Assembly: GCF_001021085.1 (NCBI RefSeq)
Contig: NZ_CP004021.1
Location: 1,128,233-1,192,232, forward strand
Length of the DNA: 64,000 nucleotides
From: Candidatus Liberibacter africanus PTSAPSY
GTDB lineage: Bacteria > Pseudomonadota > Alphaproteobacteria > Rhizobiales > Rhizobiaceae
Direction: 5' to 3'
In this document: positions 27,618 to 36,586 of the stretch, piece by piece
Layout of the letters: every line of letters starts with the position of its first letter
Position numbering within the stretch: the stretch's first letter is position 1
The notes under the pieces: model-generated
Told to the model about the DNA's origin: nothing
Seen by the model: the letters and a program-made list of their open reading frames with translations, nothing else
Database searches by the model: none
Position numbers and translations under genes: made by a program

Positions 27618-28514
27618 ATGAACGATGATTTACTGTCTAAATTACAAAAAAATTCCACAATAATAGATAAAATATTAGATGAGTTATTATTACACACATC
27701 ATGTCATATGCAAACACAGCATAATGATCGGTTACTCTCTGCAATTCGTTACGCCCTCTGCGGAGGAAAAAAAATACGAGCATTTTTAGTCACTGAATGC
27801 GCTTCATTATTTAAAACAAATTATTTAACAGCATTACGCATTGGTGCTGCTATCGAGTGTATACACTGTTATTCTCTTATTCATGATGATCTTCCCGCAA
27901 TGGACAATGGACATACTCGACGTGGTAAGCCGACAGTACACATTCAATATGATGAAGTAACAGCCATTCTTGCTGGGAATAGCTTGTTAACCTATGCATT
28001 TGAGATCATTTGTTCTCCAGAAACTCAATTGGACGATAAAGCTCGATCTGAATTAATGCTTTCGCTAACGCGCAATATAGGATTACAAGGCATGATCGGT
28101 GGACAAATGCTAGATATTCAAGATGAATTTATAGATGAAAAACAAATGTTCATGATACAAAAAATGAAAACAGGAAAACTCATGGGCTTTGCTTGCGAGG
28201 CAGGGGCTATTATTGCAAATACAAGTCAAGAAGAAAAACAAAGACTACGTTGTTTTGGAGAAAATTTAGGAATTATTTTCCAATTAGTTGACGACTTGCT
28301 CGATTTTGCCGATGATTCTTTTAAAACAACAAAAAAATCATCTAAAAATGCAACCACTAAAAATAATAGTTGTGTTAAAATTAAAGGTAAGGAATGGGTA
28401 AAACAGGAAATACATCGAAGAAATAAAAAAATACTTGAAATCATGGATTCGTATAAAGAAAAATCACAATTTTTAATAAAATTATCTAATTATATTTCTT
28501 TTGCAAAACAATAA
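27618..28514 (+). CDS. ispA: farnesyl/geranyl diphosphate synthase
   Basis: A 298-residue trans-polyprenyl synthase. GGKKIRAFL binds isopentenyl diphosphate. The first aspartate-rich motif is HDDLPAMDNG (D90, D91, D96), followed by GGQMLDIQDE. The second aspartate-rich motif is QLVDDLLDF (about 229-237). The motif spacing fits a bacterial short-chain synthase making C15 or C20, feeding undecaprenyl phosphate, quinone side chains and the like. After the second motif a Lys/Ser/Asn-rich insert (KTTKKSSKNATTKNNS) replaces the usual DxLGKxxGKD stretch, which is unusual. Confidence 0.9.
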   Translation: MNDDLLSKLQKNSTIIDKILDELLLHTSCHMQTQHNDRLLSAIRYALCGGKKIRAFLVTECASLFKTNYLTALRIGAAIECIHCYSLIHDDLPAMDNGHTRRGKPTVHIQYDEVTAILAGNSLLTYAFEIICSPETQLDDKARSELMLSLTRNIGLQGMIGGQMLDIQDEFIDEKQMFMIQKMKTGKLMGFACEAGAIIANTSQEEKQRLRCFGENLGIIFQLVDDLLDFADDSFKTTKKSSKNATTKNNSCVKIKGKEWVKQEIHRRNKKILEIMDSYKEKSQFLIKLSNYISFAKQ

Positions 28515-28579
28515 ACATCAATAATACAAATATAAGAATTAATTAACTATACTAAAAAAATTAATAGGAAATATAATAC

Positions 28580-29404
28580 ATGCAGCGTTTAATTTTGCAT
28601 TTAAGAAAAATATTTTTCTCAAAATATGTACTTTGTGCTTCGTTATTTATTATCGTTGCTTACTATTTTATTCCCTACCCTCTTCATCTGACAAATCAAT
28701 CCGTGCTCCGTATTGGAACAGATGGAATTTATCCTCCCCATAGTTTTCATACTAAAAACGGCGGAGGTGAACTAACAGGATTTGATATTGATCTGATTAA
28801 AGAAATAGCTCATCGCCTTAATTTAAAAGTAAAATTTTTTGAAACCGCAGTCAGTGGACTCATTGCTGGAATCGATACTAATCGTTATGATGTTTTAGTA
28901 AATGTTTCTGTTACACCGCTACGGGAAAAAAAATATAGTTTTTCTACCCCTTATATCACACATAATTTATTATTAATCGTACGTAGTGATGAACAGAATA
29001 TTCATTCTTTTAAAGATCTATCCGACAAAAAAGTGGTTCAAATACTGGGGACAGATCTTTCTCGATTCACAAAAGAATTAGCATCCCACTTAATATTCAG
29101 TCATAATTTTGAACAATCTTTACAATTATTATTAAGTAAACGCGCTGATGCTACTATGATACCTGATATTCCTTTTCTAAATTTTTTAGAACGTCGTCCT
29201 AATGAAGCACATTTCTTTAAGATTGCTGATCGTATAAAAAACAACAATGCTATTGCTTTTATGCTACGAAAAGACAATGACGAACTCAAAAAATCTATTA
29301 ACGAAACCTTGTGTGCAATACATCTAGATGGTACTTACAAAAAAATATTTAACAAATATTTTGATGACAATATGAAGCCAAGCATACCTATTTGCCCTTC
29401 ATGA
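28580..29404 (+). CDS. amino-acid ABC transporter substrate-binding protein
   Basis: A 274-residue periplasmic binding protein of family 3. An N-terminal hydrophobic segment (YVLCASLFIIVAYYFI, ~16-31) serves as signal or anchor. The mature fold opens LRIGTDGIYPPHSF, with GGELTGFDIDLIKEIA and RYDVLVNVSVTPLREKKYSFSTPY typical of polar amino-acid binders. No clear signal-peptidase site follows the helix, so it may stay membrane-anchored. The permease gene begins 28 bases later. The ligand cannot be told from sequence. Confidence 0.9.
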   Translation: MQRLILHLRKIFFSKYVLCASLFIIVAYYFIPYPLHLTNQSVLRIGTDGIYPPHSFHTKNGGGELTGFDIDLIKEIAHRLNLKVKFFETAVSGLIAGIDTNRYDVLVNVSVTPLREKKYSFSTPYITHNLLLIVRSDEQNIHSFKDLSDKKVVQILGTDLSRFTKELASHLIFSHNFEQSLQLLLSKRADATMIPDIPFLNFLERRPNEAHFFKIADRIKNNNAIAFMLRKDNDELKKSINETLCAIHLDGTYKKIFNKYFDDNMKPSIPICPS

Positions 29405-29432
29405 CTGAAACACTTTTTCGGACTAAAATGAT

Positions 29433-30179
29433 ATGAAATATGATTGGTTGAATTTAATTGTCGATTCTTTTCCACAACTTCTTTATGCTGCTATCGTTGT
29501 TACGTTACCAATTGCATTTATCTCTTTCTTTTTCAGTATCATAATTGGCTTCTTTATAGCGGTTGTCCGAATTTTTTTTCCAAATACAGTAGCTTCTTTT
29601 ATCATGTACATCTACGTGTGGATTTTCCGCGGAATTCCCCTACTCGTATTATTGTTTATAATATTTTACGGATTACCACACGTAGGTATTATCTTTGATT
29701 CCTTCGTAGCCATCATTATCAGTCTAACATTAAATTTTTCTGCTTATATCTCAGAAATAATCCGCTCTTCTATTCTATCCATTCCTAAGGGACAGTGGGA
29801 CGCTTCTTATGCTATTGGATTAAAGTTGAATCAAACTGTACGTCATATTGTGTTACCACAAACTATTTCTATATCCGCCGCACCTTTATCAAGTGAATTT
29901 ATATCTATCTTAAAAAGTACATCACTTGCTTCTACTGTCACTATCCCAGAAATTTTTCAAACAGCACAGCGAATCGTATCTACTACTTATCAACCTCTTA
30001 TCATCTACTGTGAACTTGCTTTTATTTATCTCATTCTCACTTCATTTTGTTATATAATTCAAATGCGAATAGAGTCTTTTGTCACACAGTACACATATGC
30101 AGTTGGTAATGCGTTTTGTGATCAACAAATAAAAAAAATAAATTGTTACAAAGGAAAATATATTAAACTGAAGAAGTGA
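29433..30179 (+). CDS. amino-acid ABC transporter permease (HisMQ family)
   Basis: A 248-residue polytopic permease. The helices include TLPIAFISFFFSIIIGFFIA, and the WIFRGIPLLVLLFIIFYGLP segment is a hallmark of HisM/GlnP permeases. The EAA loop, which contacts the ATPase, reads WDASYAIGLKLNQTVRHIVLPQ. It directly follows its substrate-binding protein. No ATP-binding subunit gene is adjacent on either side, so the ATPase must be encoded elsewhere or shared. Confidence 0.92.
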   Translation: MKYDWLNLIVDSFPQLLYAAIVVTLPIAFISFFFSIIIGFFIAVVRIFFPNTVASFIMYIYVWIFRGIPLLVLLFIIFYGLPHVGIIFDSFVAIIISLTLNFSAYISEIIRSSILSIPKGQWDASYAIGLKLNQTVRHIVLPQTISISAAPLSSEFISILKSTSLASTVTIPEIFQTAQRIVSTTYQPLIIYCELAFIYLILTSFCYIIQMRIESFVTQYTYAVGNAFCDQQIKKINCYKGKYIKLKK

Positions 30180-30338
30180 ATATTCGCATTTAAAAAATAC
30201 TATTGCATATAGTAAAATCAGTAAAATCATTGTATTTCTATATTAAGAGCACTTTAAACACCAATTAAGCTACTAAATTATTTTTTAAATCAAATGTTTA
30301 CCCTCTCATATTGATTTTTTTATGGATTTTAAAGATTA

Positions 30339-31112
30339 ATGTCGATTCCTGTATATGTCATTAGCCTTCCTGTTTCCCATCAAAGACGTGAAAAATTTTG
30401 TCATCGTGCTGCACATATTCATCTTCAATTTTCTTTTTTTAATGCCACATATGGAGAAAATAATCCTGTTTGTAGACGAATATTCTATAATCAAAATCCT
30501 CAATCCCGATTCAAACGTTTATTATCTCTTCCTGAAATTGGCTGTTATATAAGCCACATTAATCTTTGGAAAAAAATTGCTGCTTCTTCATCTCTAGGTG
30601 CAATTATTTTAGAAGATGACGCTGATTTTAAAGAGGGATTTAGCGCATTGATCTTACATTTAAGCAAATGTGATATAAGTAATGTTATTATAAAATTTGA
30701 TGCATTACGCAGAAAACCTAAAAAAACAGATTATTTATGCAAAGTTCCAGGAAATTTCAATATAATTCAACCTAGAATATTATCCTCTCGAACTACTGGT
30801 TATTTTATCGGGAAAAAGGCTGCTACGGATCTTCTCAATATTCGTAGAAATATATATCGTCCTATCGATATGGATATGAAACATTGGTGGGAACACAATA
30901 TTCCTTCTCTTGTAACAGAACCTGGAGCTGTATATGAAGCTATTAATACAAACGATAGTTCTATTGAAAAAAGTCGCTTACTAAGCAAATCCACTTTTTT
31001 CCCTTTTTATCGAAACATGCGCTATCAATGGAACTTACACTATAATGCTTGGAGGAAAGATCTTCCTGTTGTATCTCCTGCAATTTTTTCACATTATTCT
31101 TCATCTAGTTGA
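30339..31112 (+). CDS. glycosyltransferase family 25 (LPS/LOS-type)
   Basis: A 257-residue GT25 protein. It opens IPVYVISLPVSHQRREKF, followed by FFNATYG, EIGCYISHINLWKKI and the donor/metal motif LEDDADF; later come SSRTTGYFIGKKAA and DMDMKHWWEH. This family adds galactose or similar sugars to lipo-oligosaccharide cores. The catalytic DxD-like motif is intact and length is near the family norm. It is monocistronic as far as seen. Confidence 0.9.
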   Translation: MSIPVYVISLPVSHQRREKFCHRAAHIHLQFSFFNATYGENNPVCRRIFYNQNPQSRFKRLLSLPEIGCYISHINLWKKIAASSSLGAIILEDDADFKEGFSALILHLSKCDISNVIIKFDALRRKPKKTDYLCKVPGNFNIIQPRILSSRTTGYFIGKKAATDLLNIRRNIYRPIDMDMKHWWEHNIPSLVTEPGAVYEAINTNDSSIEKSRLLSKSTFFPFYRNMRYQWNLHYNAWRKDLPVVSPAIFSHYSSSS

Positions 31113-31157
31113 CTAATACATAGAAAAGATCTCTTATACCCAAAAACGTATGGTTTT

Positions 31158-32414
31158 TCATTTTTTATTCTGATCTGCAATTAATTTTTGCAAAAAATGA
31201 AGCAAATCTTTCTGAGACAATTGAAAAGAAGAATTAATCCATTCTTGTTTACAATGAAATAACAAATCCCCTACTTCTCTTCCTGAGGGTATACCATATT
31301 GTAAAACATCATCTCCTCTTAATGGAAACAAGGGTTTTTTCCAGGATATGATATCTGACAATACCTGAAGAATAAAACTGGTATCTTTATGTGAAATACT
31401 TTTATAATTAATGGCTAAAAAAAACTTTAATTTAGCGATTATTACCTTTTCACCATAAAGATAAAAATTTTTTTTAACTTCCTGTATTGAAAGTGTTTCT
31501 TTATGAACATTAAAACTAATAAATGAAGTCAAAAAATACTTAATATCACGCGATAATTTTAATTTATTAACGACATATAAAATAGCATCATTGTCTCGCA
31601 AAGAAAGAAGAACAGCAAAACGCAGGAGAGGATCAACTTTCCATCCAAATACTTCCTCTCCCTCAATAACTTTTGATAACTTATTAAGAGAAGATTCTTG
31701 TACGTTGAGAAATATTTCTTCGAATATTTTTCCATTATACATATGTATGATTGCATCAAGAGGATTTACTGCTTCTAGTATCTTTTTTATTTCTGACCAT
31801 ATACGTTCGGAAGAAAGTATTTGCAAACACTTCTTAGTCTTGATACTGGCTAACAATCCATCAGAATCAATGTTTTTTTCTCCATAATGGGCAAAAAAAC
31901 GAAAAAAACGAAGAATCCGAAGATAGTCCTCCAAAATTCTATGATGAGCATTGCCAATAAATTTTATTGTATGGTTTTTAAGATCATTTAATCCACCAAC
32001 ATAGTCAATAACCTTACCATGTTGATCTGCGTATAAAGCATTTATTGTAAAATCTCTCCTCAAAGAATCAGCTTTCCAATCACGGGTAAAGATAACTTGA
32101 GCATAACGACCATCAGTAATTAAATCACGTCTCAAAGTTGTGATATCAAAATATTTTTTACGGCATAATACTTTGATCGTCCCATAACGAATACCTGTTG
32201 GAATAACTTTATAAGGTGTCTTGGAAAAAATTTTCATCACAAGATCAGGATAAATTGTTGTTGCAATATCAATATCTTGCACACTCAAATTCATCAAAGA
32301 ATTTCTAACAGCTCCTCCTACTATACAAGACTTCTCTTTTCCTTGGTTAAGCAACGAAAGAATATGAGTTAAATCAGGATCGTTAAACCATTTATGCTGA
32401 GAAATTGATACCAT
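31158..32414 (-). CDS. cca: CCA-adding tRNA nucleotidyltransferase / poly(A) polymerase family
   Basis: A class II nucleotidyltransferase of about 418 residues. The active site GGAVRNSL...DIDIA is near residues 36-52, then RRDFTINALYAD, DYVGGLNDLKN and the ERIWSEIKKIL head-domain stretch. RILRFFRFFAHYG is also typical. It completes or repairs the CCA end of tRNAs. The open frame extends to a GTG at 32429, but the ATG at 32414 (MVSISQHKWFNDP) matches the usual alphaproteobacterial opening. A poly(A) polymerase role cannot be excluded from sequence. Confidence 0.92.
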   Translation of the reverse strand: MVSISQHKWFNDPDLTHILSLLNQGKEKSCIVGGAVRNSLMNLSVQDIDIATTIYPDLVMKIFSKTPYKVIPTGIRYGTIKVLCRKKYFDITTLRRDLITDGRYAQVIFTRDWKADSLRRDFTINALYADQHGKVIDYVGGLNDLKNHTIKFIGNAHHRILEDYLRILRFFRFFAHYGEKNIDSDGLLASIKTKKCLQILSSERIWSEIKKILEAVNPLDAIIHMYNGKIFEEIFLNVQESSLNKLSKVIEGEEVFGWKVDPLLRFAVLLSLRDNDAILYVVNKLKLSRDIKYFLTSFISFNVHKETLSIQEVKKNFYLYGEKVIIAKLKFFLAINYKSISHKDTSFILQVLSDIISWKKPLFPLRGDDVLQYGIPSGREVGDLLFHCKQEWINSSFQLSQKDLLHFLQKLIADQNKK

Positions 32415-32591
32415 TTTATTATAATTCACTGCAATTAATCATTCCACGACAAAAAATAAGAGAACAAATTTTACATATTACGTGTTATCAAAAGATAATT
32501 TGTCCGACGTGGTATGGGATAAAAGATCAGTATAACATCGTACAATTAAAAGAATCATATGACATAATACCTCACATCAACAAGATATATC

Positions 32592-32618
32592 TTGTATAAC
32601 CTAATCAGCAATACCTCA
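32592..32618. repeat. left 27-bp direct repeat, possible att site
   Basis: Matches 34263-34289 at 25 of 27 positions (core CTAATCAGCAATA). The two copies flank the 1.7-kb prophage remnant. The left copy coincides with the point where the portal fragment's neighbourhood ends, as expected of attL/attR or of a recombination scar. Confidence 0.6.
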
Positions 32619-32644
32619 ATAATAGTTTGAAAATATTATTCCAT

Positions 32645-32926
32645 CTATTTTTCGTATAACTCTTTGCTAATAGGAAAAAGTGTATGCCACTTTCTGTCGT
32701 GAGGAGTAACAATCTCCTCAATAATAGCAGCGTATTTCGAGCAACAAGAAGAAAAAGTAGGATCTAAAATATCTCCAACATTCAAATCAGACGGAAAATC
32801 ATTGTCAATCTCTTGGTGAAAAGGTAAAAAAAGCATAGATACTCCAGAAATTTTCCACCAATTACTCTCATGTCTGGTTCTCTTTTGCTTTGAAATTTTT
32901 AAAATATCCAATAAATTAATCTTCAA
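32645..32926 (-). pseudogene. phage head-to-tail connector (portal) protein, N-terminal fragment
   Basis: A 93-residue frame beginning at a TTG right after the terminase stop (TGATTG), with AAGAAGAAA upstream. The pattern of ESNWWKISGVSMLFLPFHQE, GDILDPTFSSCCSKYAAIIE and TPHDRKWHTLFP follows the N-terminus of podovirus 'head-to-tail connecting' portal proteins: aromatic-rich start, a short stretch ending in a terminal-D motif, then a 'TPxxRxWxxL' motif. Full portals are about 500-560 residues, so this is a truncated remnant. The identification rests on remembered motif order, not a search. Confidence 0.6.
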
Positions 32927-33490
32927 TCATTTCTTCTTTTGGAGTCGTAGACAATGTCTACTCTTCGAGACATTGAAAATATCTGACAAATTGTCAATTT
33001 TCTTTTCTTTTTCCATCATAATAACAAAATTCTCAGATCTAGATTTGAATACAGAAAAGCGAGGTTTAAGCTTAAAAGGACGGGAAACCATTGAAACAGA
33101 ACTGTCTTTTCTAGCTATATGATACGCAAAAGTAAGATATAAAGCATCCGAATAATCAGCGCTTTCATTCCCATTTTTATGTTTATCCACGATAGCTAAT
33201 TTTCCAGTCTTAGGCTCAGTAAACAACTCTAAATTTTTAAGATCTCGTATTAAAAAAGGATTGTTAATAAGACTTGCACCGTTCTCTAGCCATCTTAAAA
33301 TCTTGAAGTACAACTCAGTGCGTCTATTCCTATAAAGGTCAGACTCATCCGCTTTGCCTTGTCTCATCACCAGCTCAACATAGTAGCGATTGTCTTGTAA
33401 ACAATCACAAATCAGCCCCCCATGACCATTCCTATCAATAGCTATACTTGTTATAGCATCTACACCTTCATTGATTTTTTCTTTGAACAA
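32927..33490 (-). pseudogene. phage terminase large subunit, C-terminal nuclease part
   Basis: A 187-residue frame. SIAIDRNGHGGLICDCL resembles the strand with the first acidic residue of the terminase RNase H-like nuclease. NRRTELYFKILRWLENG, the DLKNLELF stretch, and the final acidic motif ESADYSDALYLTFAY are typical of this domain. The ATPase half (Walker A/B) is missing, since full proteins are about 450-550 residues. The 5' end is fused to the end of the HTH regulator gene with a 31-base overlap, so a deletion joined the two. Confidence 0.8.
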
Positions 33491-34020
33491 GAGTTGAGAA
33501 TTGGCATTCTTCTGCCTTTCTTTCTGCTATTTGGTATAATTTCTTCGTCTCCGAAATACAGCCAATCGAGTGGCTTATTCAACGCCCTCTTGATCTTAAG
33601 GGCGGTTTTGATTTCAGGAGTTCTAATTCCATTTTCTATTCTACTAATTCCTGCGTGTGTTAGGCCGACCACTAAACCAAATTCTTTTTGCGTTAGGCCC
33701 ATCCCTAGTCTTAAGCTCTTAAGCCTCTGACCTATTAATTTGCGATCTAAGGCCTTTTTCGTTGTTCTATCTTTCTCAGATCTTAGATTTTCAACACCTT
33801 CATACAACCAATCAAAAGATATACCAAACTCATTACGTAGGAATAAGGCATAGTGAGTACTAGCAGGTTTTGCGCCAATTTCAAACATAGCTATAGCGCC
33901 TTTATTTTGGCTAGCTACTTCTCCTATTTGCAATTGGGTGTAATCACGATTTAGTCTAACATCTCTAAATCGTTGCCCTATTTCCTTCCAATTCAATGTG
34001 GCCTTAGTTTCTGTATCCAT
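33460..34020 (-). CDS. phage-type repressor with two Xre helix-turn-helix domains
   Basis: A 186-residue protein with two HTH_3/Xre domains in tandem. The first spans about 12-75 (IGQRFRDVRLNRDYTQLQIGEVASQNKGAIAMFE). The second spans about 95-150 (IGQRLKSLRLGMGLTQKEFGLVVGLTHAGISRIENG). Each is followed by a WLY motif (FDWLYEG, LDWLYFG), which suggests internal duplication. The tail is basic. It is probably a lysogeny-type repressor left in the prophage scar. A small divergent frame starts at 34184, as in a repressor/cro switch. The last residues may have been replaced by the deletion that joined terminase. Confidence 0.8.
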   Translation of the reverse strand: MDTETKATLNWKEIGQRFRDVRLNRDYTQLQIGEVASQNKGAIAMFEIGAKPASTHYALFLRNEFGISFDWLYEGVENLRSEKDRTTKKALDRKLIGQRLKSLRLGMGLTQKEFGLVVGLTHAGISRIENGIRTPEIKTALKIKRALNKPLDWLYFGDEEIIPNSRKKGRRMPILNSCSKKKSMKV

Positions 34021-34183
34021 ACTTTATTTATACCTCAAACCAAAGATTTAGTAAAAGAATATAAGATATAGCATGTAAAATAACACGACAGTATTAGTAG
34101 TGTTTATCTTTACAAAATAAGATTGGCCCATATTACAACCAAGCAAGTAAGGGCGAAAGTTAAACTAATGATGGGGGCAACAG

Positions 34184-34270
34184 ATGCGTAATGAAGCAGT
34201 GGAAAAAATCATCCGCGACACAAACAAGCTGAGGTTATCCGATAGATCTGATCTTATATATATTGTATAA
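34184..34270 (+). pseudogene. truncated 28-residue frame divergent from the repressor
   Basis: ATG at 34184 with GGGGG about eight bases upstream encodes RNEAVEKIIRDTNKLRLSD and stops inside the right direct repeat. The position opposite a phage repressor and the strong ribosome site suggest the beginning of a cro-like or antirepressor gene cut by recombination at the repeat. No family is recognised. Confidence 0.4.
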
Positions 34271-34289
34271 ACTAATCAGCAATATCTCA
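34263..34289. repeat. right 27-bp direct repeat, possible att site
   Basis: Partner of 32592-32618, offset 1671 bases, with two mismatches. It lies between the truncated cro-side frame and yajC, at the outer edge of the prophage remnant. Confidence 0.6.
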
Positions 34290-34346
34290 CAATTAATCGT
34301 TTGAGAATAAATAGTAGAATATTATTTCTCTTAATGCTTCTAGAAC

Positions 34347-34676
34347 TTATACGGGTTCAGATTTTAAACGAATATCAGATATAAACGATCGAATAACACG
34401 AACACGAACATTTTCGGATATTTCTACTTCAACTTCCAATTCATCAATAACCTTTGTAATCTTCCCTATAATTCCTGCAGATGTAACTATAGAATCTCCC
34501 CTACGCAAATTACGCAATGCTTCTGCACGTCTTTGGAACTGTTGACGTTGTGGACGAATAACTAAAAAATACCACACAACTACCAACAAAAAAAACAAAA
34601 CAGCCATCTCTAAAGGAGAAGTTACAGAAGGAATTAAAGTAACATCTGACTGTGCATAAACTGTTGTAAATAGCAT
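34347..34676 (-). CDS. yajC: Sec translocase accessory subunit YajC
   Basis: A 109-residue small inner-membrane protein. After a short N-terminus, one helix (SPLEMAVLFFLLVVVWYFLVI, ~19-39) is followed by RPQRQQFQRR, the YajC signature. The cytosolic LRRGDSIVTSAGIIGKITKV domain completes it. It associates with SecDF-YajC to assist protein export. secD/secF are not adjacent here; the gene abuts the prophage scar. Confidence 0.95.
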   Translation of the reverse strand: MLFTTVYAQSDVTLIPSVTSPLEMAVLFFLLVVVWYFLVIRPQRQQFQRRAEALRNLRRGDSIVTSAGIIGKITKVIDELEVEVEISENVRVRVIRSFISDIRLKSEPV

Positions 34677-35107
34677 AAAAATTCCCCTAAAAACGCAGAT
34701 AATCGCAAAAGATAATTTAAATAGATATTGTAGATTGTAAATATCTATTTTATAATTGTAACATAATCAATATTAACAAATTTTTCATAGTGGAGATGAC
34801 ACATAGCAAATATGATTATTTTTCTTTAAAAAAAATGATTCCTTTTGCATACTTTATAATATACTATTTGATTATTCCTTGGTCTAGATAGTTATTAATA
34901 AAAGAGTTCATGAGAAAAATTCGTATGATAATATGTCATATTCAAAATATCTTTTAGAATTTAAATTTATATTATAATTGAGTAATATATCCCTTCACAC
35001 AATCAGATACTATTTCTTCATCTTTTATTTTGAAACTCTTGACTGAAAGTATAATACTCACTTAACATCATTAAGATTGAGATTATTAATGTTGAAAGAC
35101 AAAAAAC
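34677..35107. other. 431-bp AT-rich spacer between yajC and gltX
   Basis: No gene or RNA is recognised. It carries the divergent promoters of yajC and gltX. TATAAT-like hexamers occur near 34972 and 35053, but with no convincing -35 at the right spacing. Confidence 0.4.
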
Positions 35108-36586
35108 ATGATTCCTTCTCCTGACGTGCGCGTACGTATTGCTCCTTCTCCTACTGGAGAACCTCATATCGGAACTGCTTATACAGCTCTCTTTAATTAT
35201 CTCATCGCTAAAAGCACTGGAGGAAAATTTATTCTTCGTATTGAAGATACCGATAGTAAACGTTCTACGTTAGAATCCGAAAATGCAGTGATACAATCTT
35301 TAAATTGGTGTGGCCTTAATTGGGATGAAGGACCTGATATAGGCGGGAAATATGGACCATATCGTCAATCAGAACGCAAAGATATTTATCAACCTTATGT
35401 ACAAAGTCTTCTAGATAAAAAACTTGCATTTCGCTGTTTTTGCACTGCAGAAAGATTAGAAGAAATGCGTCATTACCAACGGAAAATGAATATTCCATCA
35501 AGATATGATAGCCGTTGTCTTGAACTATCAGATCAAGAAGTAGAAAATCTATTAAAAGAAAAAAAACAACATGTAATACGTCTTAAAGTTCCTCATCAAG
35601 GATTTTGTGTGTTCCATGATAAAGTATACGGGAAAATGGAAATTCCTTGGAATGCTATTGATATGCAAGTTTTATTAAAATCCGATGGAATGCCAACATA
35701 TCACTTAGCAAATGTTATTGATGATCATCTCATGAAAATAACGCATGTCGCACGAGGAGAAGAATGGCTTTCTTCAGTTCCTAAACATATACTCCTCTAT
35801 CAATATTTAAACTTCCATATTCCAGAATTTATTCATTTACCTCTCATAAAAAATCCTGATAAATCTAAATTATCCAAACGTAAAAACCCTACTTCCATTT
35901 CCTATTATTCAGCAATGGGATATTTGCCAGAAGCTCTTATTAATTTTCTTGCTCTTTTGTTCATTTGTAAAAAAGAAGAGGAAAATGAATTAATGGATAT
36001 GCAACAACTCATTCATCATTTTAATCTTCATAACTTATCAAAGTCAGGAGCTGTATTTGATCAACAAAAGTTAGACTGGTTAAATGGTCGTTGGATACGA
36101 GAAAAATTTTCTACAACAGAATTTATATCTCGCGTATCACAATGGGTGAAAGAAAAAAATCGCTTGACGCAAGCATTAACGCTTGCACAATCTCGCATTA
36201 CAACCCTATCGGATCTTCCTCAAATGACAGATTTCTTGTTTAAATCTGATCTTCATTTAACAAAGGATTCTTTTAACAATATTGCTCTTGATCCAAAAGA
36301 AATTGTAGATATTCTAAAAGATACGCAAGAAAAATTTGAATGTATCCAAGTTTGGAAAAGAGAAAATATCGAGACAGCATTGCGCAATGTTGCCAAAAAT
36401 AAAGAAAAACCTCTTAAAGTTGTAGTTAAACCTCTTTTCCTTACTATAACGGGTTCTAAATATTCTTTGCCACTTTTTGATAGTATAGAGATTTTAGGAC
36501 GTTCTGTTGTTTATTTCCGCCTCAGAAATGCAATCACATTGGTTTATTCTATAGTTCAAAATAATAAGAAAAAAGAAATAAAATGA
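35108..36586 (+). CDS. gltX: glutamyl-tRNA synthetase
   Basis: A 492-residue class I synthetase. The HIGH-type motif is in APSPTGEPHIGTAYTAL (~15-31), with RIEDTDSKRS next and KLSKRKNPTSI as the KMSKS equivalent (~257). VARGEEWLSSVPKH is typical. Alphaproteobacteria often carry two GluRS paralogues, one of which may charge tRNA-Gln for later amidation; which this is cannot be told. It overlaps lysS by four bases (ATGA), so the two are co-translated. Confidence 0.95.
   Translation: MIPSPDVRVRIAPSPTGEPHIGTAYTALFNYLIAKSTGGKFILRIEDTDSKRSTLESENAVIQSLNWCGLNWDEGPDIGGKYGPYRQSERKDIYQPYVQSLLDKKLAFRCFCTAERLEEMRHYQRKMNIPSRYDSRCLELSDQEVENLLKEKKQHVIRLKVPHQGFCVFHDKVYGKMEIPWNAIDMQVLLKSDGMPTYHLANVIDDHLMKITHVARGEEWLSSVPKHILLYQYLNFHIPEFIHLPLIKNPDKSKLSKRKNPTSISYYSAMGYLPEALINFLALLFICKKEEENELMDMQQLIHHFNLHNLSKSGAVFDQQKLDWLNGRWIREKFSTTEFISRVSQWVKEKNRLTQALTLAQSRITTLSDLPQMTDFLFKSDLHLTKDSFNNIALDPKEIVDILKDTQEKFECIQVWKRENIETALRNVAKNKEKPLKVVVKPLFLTITGSKYSLPLFDSIEILGRSVVYFRLRNAITLVYSIVQNNKKKEIK

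Noticed and set aside
32405..32599. 64-codon plus-strand frame between cca and the left direct repeat
   Set aside because: No recognisable features; overlaps the start of cca and AT-rich spacer.
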